Below are positions 15,038 to 23,222 of a DNA stretch of 36,560 bases, one piece after another. A program made the translations under genes and the position numbers. The DNA comes from Candidatus Rifleibacteriota bacterium. GTDB lineage: Bacteria > Riflebacteria > Ozemobacteria > Ozemobacterales > Ozemobacteraceae. Below the pieces are notes generated by a model that was not told where the DNA came from, did no database searches, and was given only the letters and a program-made list of their open reading frames with translations. Where the stretch lies: positions 1-36,560 of the forward strand of contig JAKJFO010000021.1 of NCBI GenBank assembly GCA_022704885.1. Direction: 5' to 3'. Each line of letters opens with the position of its first letter. Position 1 is the first letter of the stretch.

Positions 15038-15503
15038 GTTAACGCCTCCAGCAGAAATCTTAAAAGAGTCGGCTTCACTACTTAATCGGCTAAGGCTGAC
15101 GAAAACTTAACCAAAAAAAATCTTTCACAGGTTTCAGAACAAACAGAAAACATCAGCAGATTACTCAGATTTCACAGATTGAGCAGACAAGGCCGTATAA
15201 AGAACGGCCGAACCGGCTGTAGTTTTCTGACAATATGGAGCCACCAATCGCATCATGGTGAGCCTCTGAAACCTCAGCCTTAAACAGGAAACCAGACCTC
15301 AGGTTACTCTCAAACTGCGGCTATCTGCGAAATCTGCGGATATTCTCATTCTTCTTCTCTTCTTTGTGCCTCCGTGCCTTAGTGCGGCCTTTCTTCAATT
15401 TTCCGGCATTCGCAAAAAAAAAGATGAAAAAACTCTTCAATTTGTCAGCAAGACAGCCGATAAGGTTTCAGAGATATTTTCGAGATTTTTCATGGAGGCA
15501 ACC
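15038..15503. other. Divergent intergenic region between lipoproteins B and C
   Basis: A 466-bp stretch with no gene. It holds an inverted pair, AGATTTCACAGAT at 15167-15179 and ATCTGCGAAATCT at 15323-15335 (12 of 13 complementary), then a pyrimidine-rich run (15340-15400) and an A-rich run near 15412-15430. No clear -35/-10 pair stands out for either gene. An open frame from 15366 runs into gene C but starts far before its ribosome-binding site. Confidence 0.5.
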
Positions 15504-16841
15504 ATGGTAAGACAACAATCGACCGCAAAAGGACGTTGGCTGCTGCTGATAGTTCTTTCGCTTGCCAGTATCGTTTTTACTGGCTGCGAGAAGGGCTCGC
15601 TTGGCATCAAGAGTGGCACGATCACAGGATATGTCATTAATGCCAACAACAACCAGCCCATACCGGATGTTCTGGTGCGAGGCACCAGCGACACGCACGA
15701 GAACAAGAGCACCTATACCGGTGGCGATGGCAGCTTCGTCATGGCCGACCTGACCAAAGGAGCCTGGAGTCTCTATGTAGAGAAATATGGGCACGCTCTG
15801 GTGCATCCGGACGCAACCGGCAGTCAGACCGCCAATGTCATTGCTGCTACAGTCAATGTAGCTAACGGCGAAACGGTAAGTGCGCAGGTCATCAAGATGA
15901 CCAAAACACCGGAACTGGTAAAGGGCGTGCTCAAAGGCTACCCGATCGATTCGATCACCGGACGACCGTTAACCAATTTCACGGTAACTCAGACCTACCC
16001 ATATACTCAGCGCAAGTCAAAACTGTTCGAGACCGCAGCTGATTTCAGGGATATTGGCTGGAGCGGCCTGGAAGGTGGCGACCATCATTACACCATTAAC
16101 GCCAACAATTATGTTGAATACAATACTGCCGGAGCCGGCGGAGAAAACGCCGATGCTGCATATATATCCATCGGAGCTTCAGCGGTGAATCTCGGTACGA
16201 TCAAAGTGACGCCTCTTACCGTAAGTATTGCCGGCACACTGCGCAATCTGCCGGGTTACGTGCTCGAAACCCAGAACAGGGATCTGGTAATCTGGGCGGA
16301 AGCAGCCGGCAAAGTGGTCGCGACCTTTACCGATACAAATGTCGAAGGCGCTTACAAAGGCTCGATAACCTACAAGCTCAATGATATTCCGGTAACCGCC
16401 GGAAGTGTCTCAGTAAAATGCAAGCTCAGAGGCTACGACCTGCAAACAATCAACCAGGCTGTCAGTCTTGCCAGCAATATGCCGGGTGGCACAATTGCCG
16501 GAGTCGACATTGACTTCGCCAATGTCGAGCCGATCCGCCGCGATCTTCGCGTAGTGGTAATCAGCACTGAGCCAAAAGATGGAACGCCGGCATCCTTCAA
16601 GCCCGGACAGACGGCGCGCGTATTCCTGCGCCAGGGTGGCAAAGACATCGTGCCTTACATCGACGTGGTCAGCGTAAATTATCGCGCCGAAGCATACTTC
16701 TCAGGCGTAGTAACAGGTTACGAACTCAATATTTACGCCGTTAACATGAGTGAAGGTTACTACCAGGTTCTGTCTGATCCCTTCAAGGTTCAGGAAGACG
16801 GCAATTCGGCCTTCACTTACAACGTGCAGCTGAAACCCTAG
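15504..16841 (+). CDS. GCEKG-family lipoprotein C
   Basis: A 445-residue predicted lipoprotein, third member of the local family. The signal peptide ends ASIVFTGC with Cys28 as lipid site, followed by EKGSLGIKSGTITGYVINA and a Cna-B-like repeat (YTGGDGSFVMADLTKGAWSLYV). The frame is open from 15366, but ATG 15504 has GGAGG six bases upstream, inside the codons of the alternative start, and gives a normal signal peptide. It is transcribed away from A and B, and is followed by a strong terminator. Function unknown; probably a surface protein. Confidence 0.88.
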   Translation: MVRQQSTAKGRWLLLIVLSLASIVFTGCEKGSLGIKSGTITGYVINANNNQPIPDVLVRGTSDTHENKSTYTGGDGSFVMADLTKGAWSLYVEKYGHALVHPDATGSQTANVIAATVNVANGETVSAQVIKMTKTPELVKGVLKGYPIDSITGRPLTNFTVTQTYPYTQRKSKLFETAADFRDIGWSGLEGGDHHYTINANNYVEYNTAGAGGENADAAYISIGASAVNLGTIKVTPLTVSIAGTLRNLPGYVLETQNRDLVIWAEAAGKVVATFTDTNVEGAYKGSITYKLNDIPVTAGSVSVKCKLRGYDLQTINQAVSLASNMPGGTIAGVDIDFANVEPIRRDLRVVVISTEPKDGTPASFKPGQTARVFLRQGGKDIVPYIDVVSVNYRAEAYFSGVVTGYELNIYAVNMSEGYYQVLSDPFKVQEDGNSAFTYNVQLKP

Positions 16842-16853
16842 AAAAATCTCGAC

Positions 16854-16887
16854 AAAAAGGCCTGGTATGCCGCCAGGCCTTTTTTTA
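16854..16887. terminator. Rho-independent terminator after lipoprotein C
   Basis: AAAAAGGCCTGG (16854-16865), a 7-nt loop and CCAGGCCTTTTT (16873-16884), followed by more T's. The A run on the other side means it can also stop minus-strand transcription. Confidence 0.93.
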
Positions 16888-16894
16888 TTGCCAC

Positions 16895-16938
16895 AAAAAA
16901 GCCGGCCGACAGGAGAAATCCATGCAGCCGGCTTCTTT
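16895..16938 (-). terminator. Terminator of the minus-strand obg-to-TPR operon
   Basis: On the minus strand AAAGAAGCCGGC pairs with GCCGGCTTTTTT across a 20-nt loop. It starts 18 bp after the TPR gene stop and ends in T's, as expected for an intrinsic terminator. Confidence 0.8.
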
Positions 16939-16956
16939 CAACATGCCGGGTGTCGT

Positions 16957-17502
16957 TCAGATCAACAGCTTTCTGGCATAAAGTGCGGCATCGGTCTCGG
17001 CATACTGTGTCATGATGATTTCAACGTGACGCTTGCAGCCGTCTTTATCGCCGCGTTTCTTGCAGATGGCGGCCAGCTGATAATGTGCATTGTCAACGTA
17101 TTCACACCCGGGATACTGTTCGATCAGCCGGTTAAATTCAGCAACAGCCTCGTCGAGCTTGCCTTTCTCCATCAGCTTGCGCCCGTTGAAGTAGCATTCG
17201 TCGGCAATCTCGGCCGGCCCTTTCCCCATGGTGCGGCAAAGTTCGACGTATTCGTCCTTGCCAAAATAGGCCGCATCGGTATCAGGGTAATTGTCGAGCA
17301 GGTATTCATACCAGCTCAGCGCGCGCTGCTGCTGCCCCTTGCTCAGAGCAATCTTCGCCAGATTGTAACAGGCGTTGTCTGCCAGATCGCTGCCGGGAAA
17401 ATCCTTGATGAAGGCGCGAAAGATGTCTTCGGCCTTATCGACTTCGCCAGCTCTGAACGCAGCAATTCCAGAATCCATGATTTTCTTTTCTTCAGAGGCC
17501 AT
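16957..17502 (-). CDS. Tetratricopeptide-repeat protein, cytoplasmic
   Basis: A 181-residue protein with no signal peptide or membrane segment. About four TPR-like helical pairs are visible (GIAAFRAGEVDKAEDIFRAF; ACYNLAKIALSKGQQQRAL; GRKLMEKGKLDEAVAEFNRL; AHYQLAAICKKRGDKDG), similar in style to YbgF/BamD repeats. It is probably a protein-protein scaffold; the partner is unknown. The ATG follows the tgt stop directly (TGAATG) and has a strong AAGGAG, so it is the last gene of the operon. A terminator follows. Confidence 0.85.
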   Translation of the reverse strand: MASEEKKIMDSGIAAFRAGEVDKAEDIFRAFIKDFPGSDLADNACYNLAKIALSKGQQQRALSWYEYLLDNYPDTDAAYFGKDEYVELCRTMGKGPAEIADECYFNGRKLMEKGKLDEAVAEFNRLIEQYPGCEYVDNAHYQLAAICKKRGDKDGCKRHVEIIMTQYAETDAALYARKLLI

Positions 17503-18636
17503 TCAGATCTCCTTGCTGAGATAATTTGCCAGAAAGGCGTCACGAAACGCCACAAAACGACCGTCGAGCAGAGCCTGACGGATTTCACCCATAAGATTAA
17601 CCATAAATGTCACATTATGCAAACTCGCCATACGCAGCCCGAGAATTTCGCGGGCCTTGAACAGATGGCGCAGATACCCACGCGAAAAGGTACGGCAGGC
17701 GTAACAGCTGCAGCCTTCATCGATCGGCTGGTCGGAAAGCTGCCAGCGGGCGTTGAGCAGACTGATGCGGCCGTTGCGGGTAAAGACAGTCGCATGCCGG
17801 GCGATGCGGGTCGGATGCACGCAGTCGAACATGTCGATGCCGCGTTCGACCCCGATCAGCAGGTCTTCTGGCGTGCCGACACCCATCAGATAACGTGGCA
17901 GCTGTTCGGGCATATGAGGCATCATGCCATCGAGAATCTCGATCATCAGAGGCTTTGGCTCGCCGACCGACAGACCGCCTATCGCCAGTCCTTCAAAACC
18001 GATTTCAGCAGTGCGCTCGATCGATTCCAGGCGCTGCGGCAGATACATCGAGCCCTGCACTATACCGAACAGTGCCTGACCGTTGCGCATTGGCGGGTGA
18101 TCGACGCGGCAGCGCTTCGCCCAGACAACGGAACGTTCCATGGCCTTGCGCGCAACACTCTCTTCTGCCGGGTAAGGACAGCATTCATCGAAAACCATGA
18201 TGATTTCAGAACCGATCGAACGCTGTATGCGCATTGATTCTTCTGGTGTCAGCCAGTGTTTTGAACCGTCGATATGCGACGAGAACTCGACGCCTTCATC
18301 AGTTATCTTGTTGAGCTTCTTCAGCGAGAAAACCTGAAACCCGCCAGAATCAGTCAGCATCGGGCGGTCCCAGCCCATCATGTTGTGCAGGCCGCCAAAA
18401 TGGTCGAGCACCTTTGTGCCCGGCCGCAGCATGAGATGGTAGGTGTTGCCAAGAATGATACTGGCACCGGCGGCTCTCAGTTCCTCAGGGCATAGGGTTT
18501 TGACGGTGCCGGCGGTGCCGACTGGCATAAAAACAGGGGTTTTGATCTGTCCGCGACGGGTGCTGATCACGCCGGCGCGACCGAGGCATTCATTCGATCT
18601 GTGTTCGAGGGTAAAGGTAAATTCTGCTTTGTTCAT
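17503..18636 (-). CDS. tgt: tRNA-guanine transglycosylase
   Basis: A 377-residue TIM-barrel enzyme that exchanges guanine 34 of GUN-anticodon tRNAs for the queuosine precursor preQ1. Asp96 (TDSGGFQ) and the nucleophile Asp271 (DMFDCVHPTR) are present. The zinc site is Cys309, Cys311, Cys314 and His340. Val224 in GGLSVGE fits bacterial preQ1 specificity. Its ATG overlaps the queA stop by 4 nt (ATGA), and the next pathway step, QueA, is encoded just upstream, so the two are translationally coupled. Confidence 0.98.
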   Translation of the reverse strand: MNKAEFTFTLEHRSNECLGRAGVISTRRGQIKTPVFMPVGTAGTVKTLCPEELRAAGASIILGNTYHLMLRPGTKVLDHFGGLHNMMGWDRPMLTDSGGFQVFSLKKLNKITDEGVEFSSHIDGSKHWLTPEESMRIQRSIGSEIIMVFDECCPYPAEESVARKAMERSVVWAKRCRVDHPPMRNGQALFGIVQGSMYLPQRLESIERTAEIGFEGLAIGGLSVGEPKPLMIEILDGMMPHMPEQLPRYLMGVGTPEDLLIGVERGIDMFDCVHPTRIARHATVFTRNGRISLLNARWQLSDQPIDEGCSCYACRTFSRGYLRHLFKAREILGLRMASLHNVTFMVNLMGEIRQALLDGRFVAFRDAFLANYLSKEI

Positions 18637-19658
18637 AGTAGTAACATCGAGTCACCGAAACTGTAGAATCGGTATTCCTTTGCTATGGCTTCCTGGTATA
18701 GTTCAAGAACTTTTTCGCGGCCGCAAAAAGCGGCAACCAGAACGATCAGGGTCGAGCGCGGCAGATGAAAGTTGGTAATAAAGCAGTCTACCGCGCGAAA
18801 CTGATAGCCGGGTGTAATAAAACAATCGGTCGACTGCCAGCCAGTTTTGAGTTCGCCCGTCGCAGTTATCGCCGATTCGAGCGTGCGCACGCTGGTGGTG
18901 CCGCAGGCCCAGATGCGCCCTCCGCTCTGCCTGGTCTGTCTGAACAGTTCGGCAGTCTTATCCGAGATGTAAAAAACCTCTTCATGCATGCGATGCTCGG
19001 CGATACTGTCGGCCTCGATCGGCTTGAAAGTTCCCAGGCCAACATGCAGAACTACTTCGGCCACCTGCACCTGTTTCGTCGCCAGTGCCGAAAAAACCTG
19101 GTCGTCAAAATGCAGACCGGCAGTCGGCGCGGCAATCGAACCCTCGATCGATGAATACACGGTCTGATAACGATCGGGTGTGCTTTCGCGCGAAGTGATG
19201 TATGGCGGCAGCGGCATCTCGCCAAACTCGCGAAAAACCGGCAGAATGTCTTCGCCATCTGACGCCCGCAGCACTCGCAAGCCTGAATCAAGAATCTCGA
19301 CAGTCTCGATCATCCTCCCGCCGGGCAGTTGATGACGGCGACCTGGCCTAAACTTGCGACCAGGACGCACCATGGCTGCAAAACTGTGGTTTTCGAGTTG
19401 CCTGACGAAGAGAATCTCGTAGCCACCACCGCCATACTCTCCGGCGACAGTAAAAATGCGGGCCGGAATAACTCGCGAACTGTTGAGAATCAGCAGATCG
19501 CCAGGCGCAAAATATTCTACGATATCGGCAAACTGGCGATGTTCGACCCGGCCACTGCTGCGGTTATAAACAAGCAGACGCGAAGCCGATCGTCTTTCGG
19601 CAGGCGTCTGAGCGATCAGGCGTTCGGGCAAAACAAAATCGAACAGGTCAGTTTTCAT
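18633..19658 (-). CDS. queA: S-adenosylmethionine:tRNA ribosyltransferase-isomerase
   Basis: A 341-residue enzyme that transfers the ribosyl part of S-adenosylmethionine to preQ1 in tRNA, making epoxyqueuosine. Typical QueA blocks are LPERLIAQTPAERR, GDLLILNSSRVIPARI, the SIAAPTAGLHF motif, VLHVGLGTFKPI and TNFHLPRSTLIVLVAAF. Length is normal. It overlaps the end of the LCP gene by 11 nt and the start of tgt by 4 nt. The epoxyqueuosine reductase (queG/queH) is not in the window. Confidence 0.97.
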   Translation of the reverse strand: MKTDLFDFVLPERLIAQTPAERRSASRLLVYNRSSGRVEHRQFADIVEYFAPGDLLILNSSRVIPARIFTVAGEYGGGGYEILFVRQLENHSFAAMVRPGRKFRPGRRHQLPGGRMIETVEILDSGLRVLRASDGEDILPVFREFGEMPLPPYITSRESTPDRYQTVYSSIEGSIAAPTAGLHFDDQVFSALATKQVQVAEVVLHVGLGTFKPIEADSIAEHRMHEEVFYISDKTAELFRQTRQSGGRIWACGTTSVRTLESAITATGELKTGWQSTDCFITPGYQFRAVDCFITNFHLPRSTLIVLVAAFCGREKVLELYQEAIAKEYRFYSFGDSMLLL

Positions 19659-20664
19659 TGGCTGGTTCCGAGGTCGATGCGATATCTGGCTCTACCGGTG
19701 TCGTAAAGCTCGCGACCAGCTCTACCGCCGCCAGATCTGAAAAATGGCTGGCGCCGATTTCCATGGCCTTGTCGCGATATGGCAGAAAAAAGCTGATTTT
19801 ATCAATATAGCGGGCCTCGCCTGGCAGTGAAGTGTTCTGAAACTTGACCTGATAACTCTCAAAGCCTTTTACCAGAGTGAAAAGTTCTGCCAGTGAAAAA
19901 TCGGTCTTAACATGATCGAAAGCTTCGCTGATGATCTGAGGAAGTTTAACAACTGTCGCAGGCTGCATGAGCTTCTCGACCAGAGACTTGATAAACTGCT
20001 GCTGCCGCTTGATCCTGCCAAGATCGGCAGCCGCGTCGGCACGAAAACGCACGTAATTCAGAGCCTGACGGCCGTCAAGTCTATGTCTGCCCGGATCGAA
20101 ATGAATGTGTACTTTGCCCCAGTTATCATCGTAGTGCATCGGCTTTTCGATATCGATTTCGACACCGTCGACTGCATCGATCACGTTTATGAAGCCCTGA
20201 AAATCAACTTCGACATAGCGGCTGATCTGTATATTGAGAAGATCTTCGAGCAACGAGCGCAACACATTCTGCCCGTAGCGCGGCAGAATCTCGTTGATCT
20301 TGCGGGCGCGACCGCTGATAAGCACTCGGGTATCGCGCGGAATCGACAGCATGCTGACCCGGGCCTTGGCCGGGTTGATGCCGAGCACGAACATGGTATC
20401 GGCCCGATGCGTGCCGTCAACTGAATCGACGCCGAGCACCAGCACGTTGATATTGCCAATTCTCCGGTAACTGCCACCTTCCAGCTGAACTTCGGTCCAG
20501 TTGGCACCGGCCGGTGCCGAAATGCTGCTGAACAGCCACTTGTTGATGACCCCCGCGAAGAACACCAGCGACAGCAGAACAAACGTCAGTTCGAACAGAA
20601 GCGCGCCATTTCGCATCAGGCGACGGTGACTCAAGCTGCTATGTTTTCTACAGAGAAGTTTCAT
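19648..20664 (-). CDS. LytR-CpsA-Psr (LCP) family glycopolymer transferase
   Basis: A 338-residue membrane-anchored protein. One transmembrane segment lies at about 22-42 (LLFELTFVLLSLVFFAGVI), after a basic N-terminus. The LCP domain follows: NVLVLGVDSVDGTHRADTMFV, SMLSIPRDTRVL, KINE, and YVRFRADAAADLGRIKRQQQF with the arginines that bind the polyprenyl-phosphate head group. LCP proteins attach glycopolymers to the cell wall. In a double-membraned cell the acceptor is uncertain. It is 45 nt downstream of nadD-yqeK, in the same order as obg-nadD-yqeK-LCP in many genomes, but no rsfS follows. ATG 20664 has a poor ribosome-binding site; Met17 is an alternative. Confidence 0.92.
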   Translation of the reverse strand: MKLLCRKHSSLSHRRLMRNGALLFELTFVLLSLVFFAGVINKWLFSSISAPAGANWTEVQLEGGSYRRIGNINVLVLGVDSVDGTHRADTMFVLGINPAKARVSMLSIPRDTRVLISGRARKINEILPRYGQNVLRSLLEDLLNIQISRYVEVDFQGFINVIDAVDGVEIDIEKPMHYDDNWGKVHIHFDPGRHRLDGRQALNYVRFRADAAADLGRIKRQQQFIKSLVEKLMQPATVVKLPQIISEAFDHVKTDFSLAELFTLVKGFESYQVKFQNTSLPGEARYIDKISFFLPYRDKAMEIGASHFSDLAAVELVASFTTPVEPDIASTSEPANEN

Positions 20665-20709
20665 GACAGTGCTATCTTATCAAAGGCCAGCAGCAAACTC
20701 CAGCATTAA

Positions 20710-21801
20710 TTAGTGGCCGCCGGCGGATTTGCGTTTGAGCCCAAGAACCTGCCTGAAGCGCTCATCCAGAGGCATCTCTATCTGACGCAGAACATCACGT
20801 TCGACAATACCGCGCGAAGGCTCGAGCGTGTCGGCCAGCACCAGAACTCTGGTCAACAATGGTGCATCATCAGCCGGAAAAGTATGCCAGCGCACTGCGT
20901 TAACAATGTCAGGATTTATCGCAGGAATCTTCGAGCGCAGATAACCGGCGGCAGCGGCGCCATGTGCCAGCATCGGCATTTTGCGCTCAAAGCTGCTGAG
21001 CGAAGTGCCGCATTTCTCGGCAAACGCAAATACCTGAGTGGCATCCGCACCTCTGAACAGATCGTGCGCCAGCCCGGCCAGCATGCAGATGCGCGGGTCA
21101 AGGCCGGCTTCTATGCCGTATTTGACTGCAAGCCCGGCTACTGCCATTGTGTGATCGATCAGGCCTTCAGGCAAATGACGCAGCTGCGCGGAAATCGTTT
21201 CGAGCCAGCTGCCGTATGGTTCGCCAAGGCTGCCGTAATAGTCATTGAGCAATATTGCAAAAAGCACTTCCGGCGACAGATGCAAAGCCGAAAAATCATG
21301 TCTGCTCAACTTTTCGCGAACTTCAGAAGCCGAAACCGCCGAAACCTCACACTCAGCCCAATGCACTCTTGCAGTCGGCACCTGTGAAGATTTTCGATTT
21401 CCCGGCCGTTCGATCACGATGAACTCAGTCATTTCGGCGATTTGTGCGATTTCCCGCCAGGTATGCAGCTCGGCCAGCGAATCGCCGCCGATCACCAGAA
21501 AGAATTCGCGGCCACGATAACGCTGCTGCAATTCTGTCAGCGTTCTGACCGTGTAGGAGGCTCCACCAAGCTCCTGCTCGATATCGCACACCCGCAACCC
21601 GCTTCTGCCCTTGATTGCAGCCTGCAAAAGCTCACGGCGGGCGTCGTAGCCGAGAAGAGTATCACCGGGCTTATGAACCGGCTGAAACACCGGCACAAAC
21701 CAGACTTCTTCGAGCTCGAACTGCTTCTTCGCCGCCAGTGCCATCTGAACATGCTGGTCATGCACCGGGTTGAAGCTGCCTCCGAGAATGCCGGTTCTCA
21801 A
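20710..21801 (-). CDS. nadD: Fusion of NadD (nicotinate-mononucleotide adenylyltransferase) and YqeK HD-domain Ap4A hydrolase
   Basis: A 363-residue two-domain protein. Residues 1-~190 are NadD, which makes NaAD from NaMN and ATP: GGSFNPVHDQH (7-17) is the nucleotidyltransferase motif and VSASEVREKL (157-166) the second one. Residues ~205-363 are a YqeK-type HD domain with His217, His246-Asp247, His280, His306 and Asp324, the metal-site pattern of Ap4A hydrolases. In most genomes these are separate neighbouring genes. I see no stop or frameshift at the join. The start is TTG at 21801, overlapping the obg stop (TTGA), with GGGAG upstream. Fusion could link NAD synthesis to removal of dinucleoside polyphosphates. 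Confidence 0.93.
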   Translation of the reverse strand: MRTGILGGSFNPVHDQHVQMALAAKKQFELEEVWFVPVFQPVHKPGDTLLGYDARRELLQAAIKGRSGLRVCDIEQELGGASYTVRTLTELQQRYRGREFFLVIGGDSLAELHTWREIAQIAEMTEFIVIERPGNRKSSQVPTARVHWAECEVSAVSASEVREKLSRHDFSALHLSPEVLFAILLNDYYGSLGEPYGSWLETISAQLRHLPEGLIDHTMAVAGLAVKYGIEAGLDPRICMLAGLAHDLFRGADATQVFAFAEKCGTSLSSFERKMPMLAHGAAAAGYLRSKIPAINPDIVNAVRWHTFPADDAPLLTRVLVLADTLEPSRGIVERDVLRQIEMPLDERFRQVLGLKRKSAGGH

Positions 21802-23081
21802 ATAAAGAACTCCCGATAGGCGAACTCCATTTCGCCTATCGAAAAGACATCATCATCGCCGGCCTCAAGCTGCGCCAGATCATCGATAAAACCAAGCTTT
21901 TTGAGCTTGCGACGAAAAACGGCAATAGCCTCATCGCTGGTAAAATCAGTCATGGCAACCAGACGCTCGATTTCAGGGCCGCTGACCAGCCACTGACCTT
22001 CAGAAACCATTTCGATCTGGTAGGCCTCGAGGTATTCGTAAAGTTTTTCTTCTTCATTTGCTGCGATCTGTACTGGTTCTCGCAAGCCCTGCAGCTGCTG
22101 ACAGATATAGCGCAACAGTTCGTCAACACCTTCACGGGTCGCCCCTGAAACCGCGAACACCTTGACACCACGCTTTTCCAGCTCATCTTTGAATTCAGGA
22201 TAAAGCTCACGCGAGTCTGGCAGGTCCATTTTGTTGGCAGCGACAATAACCGGCTTTTCTGCGAGTTCTTCAGAAAACTCGCGTAATTCTGACATAATGA
22301 CGTCATAATTACCTGTTATGTTGGCCATATCGAGCTGACTGACATCGACCAGATGCAGAAGCAGCCTGGTGCGTTCAATATGCTTGAGAAACTGCATGCC
22401 GAGCCCGGCGCCCTCATGAGCGCCTTCGATGAGACCAGGTATATCGGCCATGCAGAATGAAGGCAGACCCTCGGGTTTAACGATACCCAGACTGGGATGC
22501 AGCGTTGTAAAAGGGTAATCAGCCACTTTTGGCCGGGCATTGCTTACTGCCCGCAGAAATGTCGATTTGCCGGCGTTCGGCAGCCCGACCAGCCCAACGT
22601 CAGCCAGCAATTTTAGTTCGAGTCGCAGATTCAGAGTTTTGCCGGGCTCGCCCTTTTCGGCAATACGCGGCGTTCGCCTTACTGAAGAGGCAAAGCGGGC
22701 ATTACCGAGACCACCACGGCCACCATGGGCAATGATAACCTGCTGTCCCTTGTGATCGAGGTCACACAGAAGTTGCCCGTTCTCCTGGTCGTACACCAGA
22801 GTTCCTACTGGCACTTTGATCGTCAGATTTTTGCCGTTGGCGCCAATCATGTCACGCGGTCGGCCATGTTCGCCGTTTTCGGCTTTGTAAATGCGCACAA
22901 AACTGAGTTCGTAAAGAGTGGTCAGGTCGTCGGTAGCCTCAAGAATCAGGTCGCCGCCGCGGCCGCCGTCACCGCCAGAAGGGCCGCCCATCGGCACGAA
23001 CTTTTCGCGTCGAAAAGCCACGACGCCGTTGCCACCGCTACCAGAAGACACCTGAATTGTAATTTCATCAACAAATTTCAT
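21798..23081 (-). CDS. obg: Obg family GTPase
   Basis: A 427-residue GTPase acting in large ribosomal subunit maturation. The glycine-rich Obg fold fills residues 1-157. The G domain shows G1 GLPNAGKS (166-173), G3 DIPG (213-216) and G4 NKMD (283-286). An OCT domain lies at the C-terminus (~345-427). It is the first gene of a minus-strand operon reaching the TPR gene. A perfect extended -10 (TGGTATAAT) ends 8 nt before the ATG, and no ribosome-binding site is visible, so its message may be leaderless. Confidence 0.97.
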   Translation of the reverse strand: MKFVDEITIQVSSGSGGNGVVAFRREKFVPMGGPSGGDGGRGGDLILEATDDLTTLYELSFVRIYKAENGEHGRPRDMIGANGKNLTIKVPVGTLVYDQENGQLLCDLDHKGQQVIIAHGGRGGLGNARFASSVRRTPRIAEKGEPGKTLNLRLELKLLADVGLVGLPNAGKSTFLRAVSNARPKVADYPFTTLHPSLGIVKPEGLPSFCMADIPGLIEGAHEGAGLGMQFLKHIERTRLLLHLVDVSQLDMANITGNYDVIMSELREFSEELAEKPVIVAANKMDLPDSRELYPEFKDELEKRGVKVFAVSGATREGVDELLRYICQQLQGLREPVQIAANEEEKLYEYLEAYQIEMVSEGQWLVSGPEIERLVAMTDFTSDEAIAVFRRKLKKLGFIDDLAQLEAGDDDVFSIGEMEFAYREFFI

Positions 23082-23089
23082 AGACGGCG

Positions 23090-23098
23090 ATTATACCA
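23090..23098 (-). promoter_or_regulatory. Extended -10 promoter of obg
   Basis: On the minus strand the sequence reads TGGTATAAT, a TG-extended perfect -10. A weak -35 (TGGATT, 23118-23113) is 17 bp upstream. The -10 ends 8 nt from the obg ATG, which places transcription start at or next to the start codon. Confidence 0.6.
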
Positions 23099-23141
23099 TT
23101 AACAACGCCAACAATCCACCGAAACAAATCTGCAAAATTAT

Positions 23142-23170
23142 TTGACTCGGGTGCTCTGTAGTGCTAATCT
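23142..23170 (+). promoter_or_regulatory. Promoter of the DegT-family aminotransferase
   Basis: TTGACT (23142-23147), a 17-bp spacer and TAATCT (23165-23170). The leader would be about 46 nt, ending in a good GGAGG. Confidence 0.6.
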
Positions 23171-23222
23171 CTGCAGTGTTATTTATTTCACAAATTCTAT
23201 CGCTGCAACGCGGAGGCATTCA

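Noticed and set aside
15366..15503. Upstream extension of lipoprotein C
   Set aside because: It would place 46 residues before a complete signal peptide, and the GGAGG lies just before ATG 15504.
16867..18237. 456-codon plus-strand open frame
   Set aside because: It is antisense to the TPR and tgt genes, which have clear family motifs and coupled starts; it has no recognisable domain.
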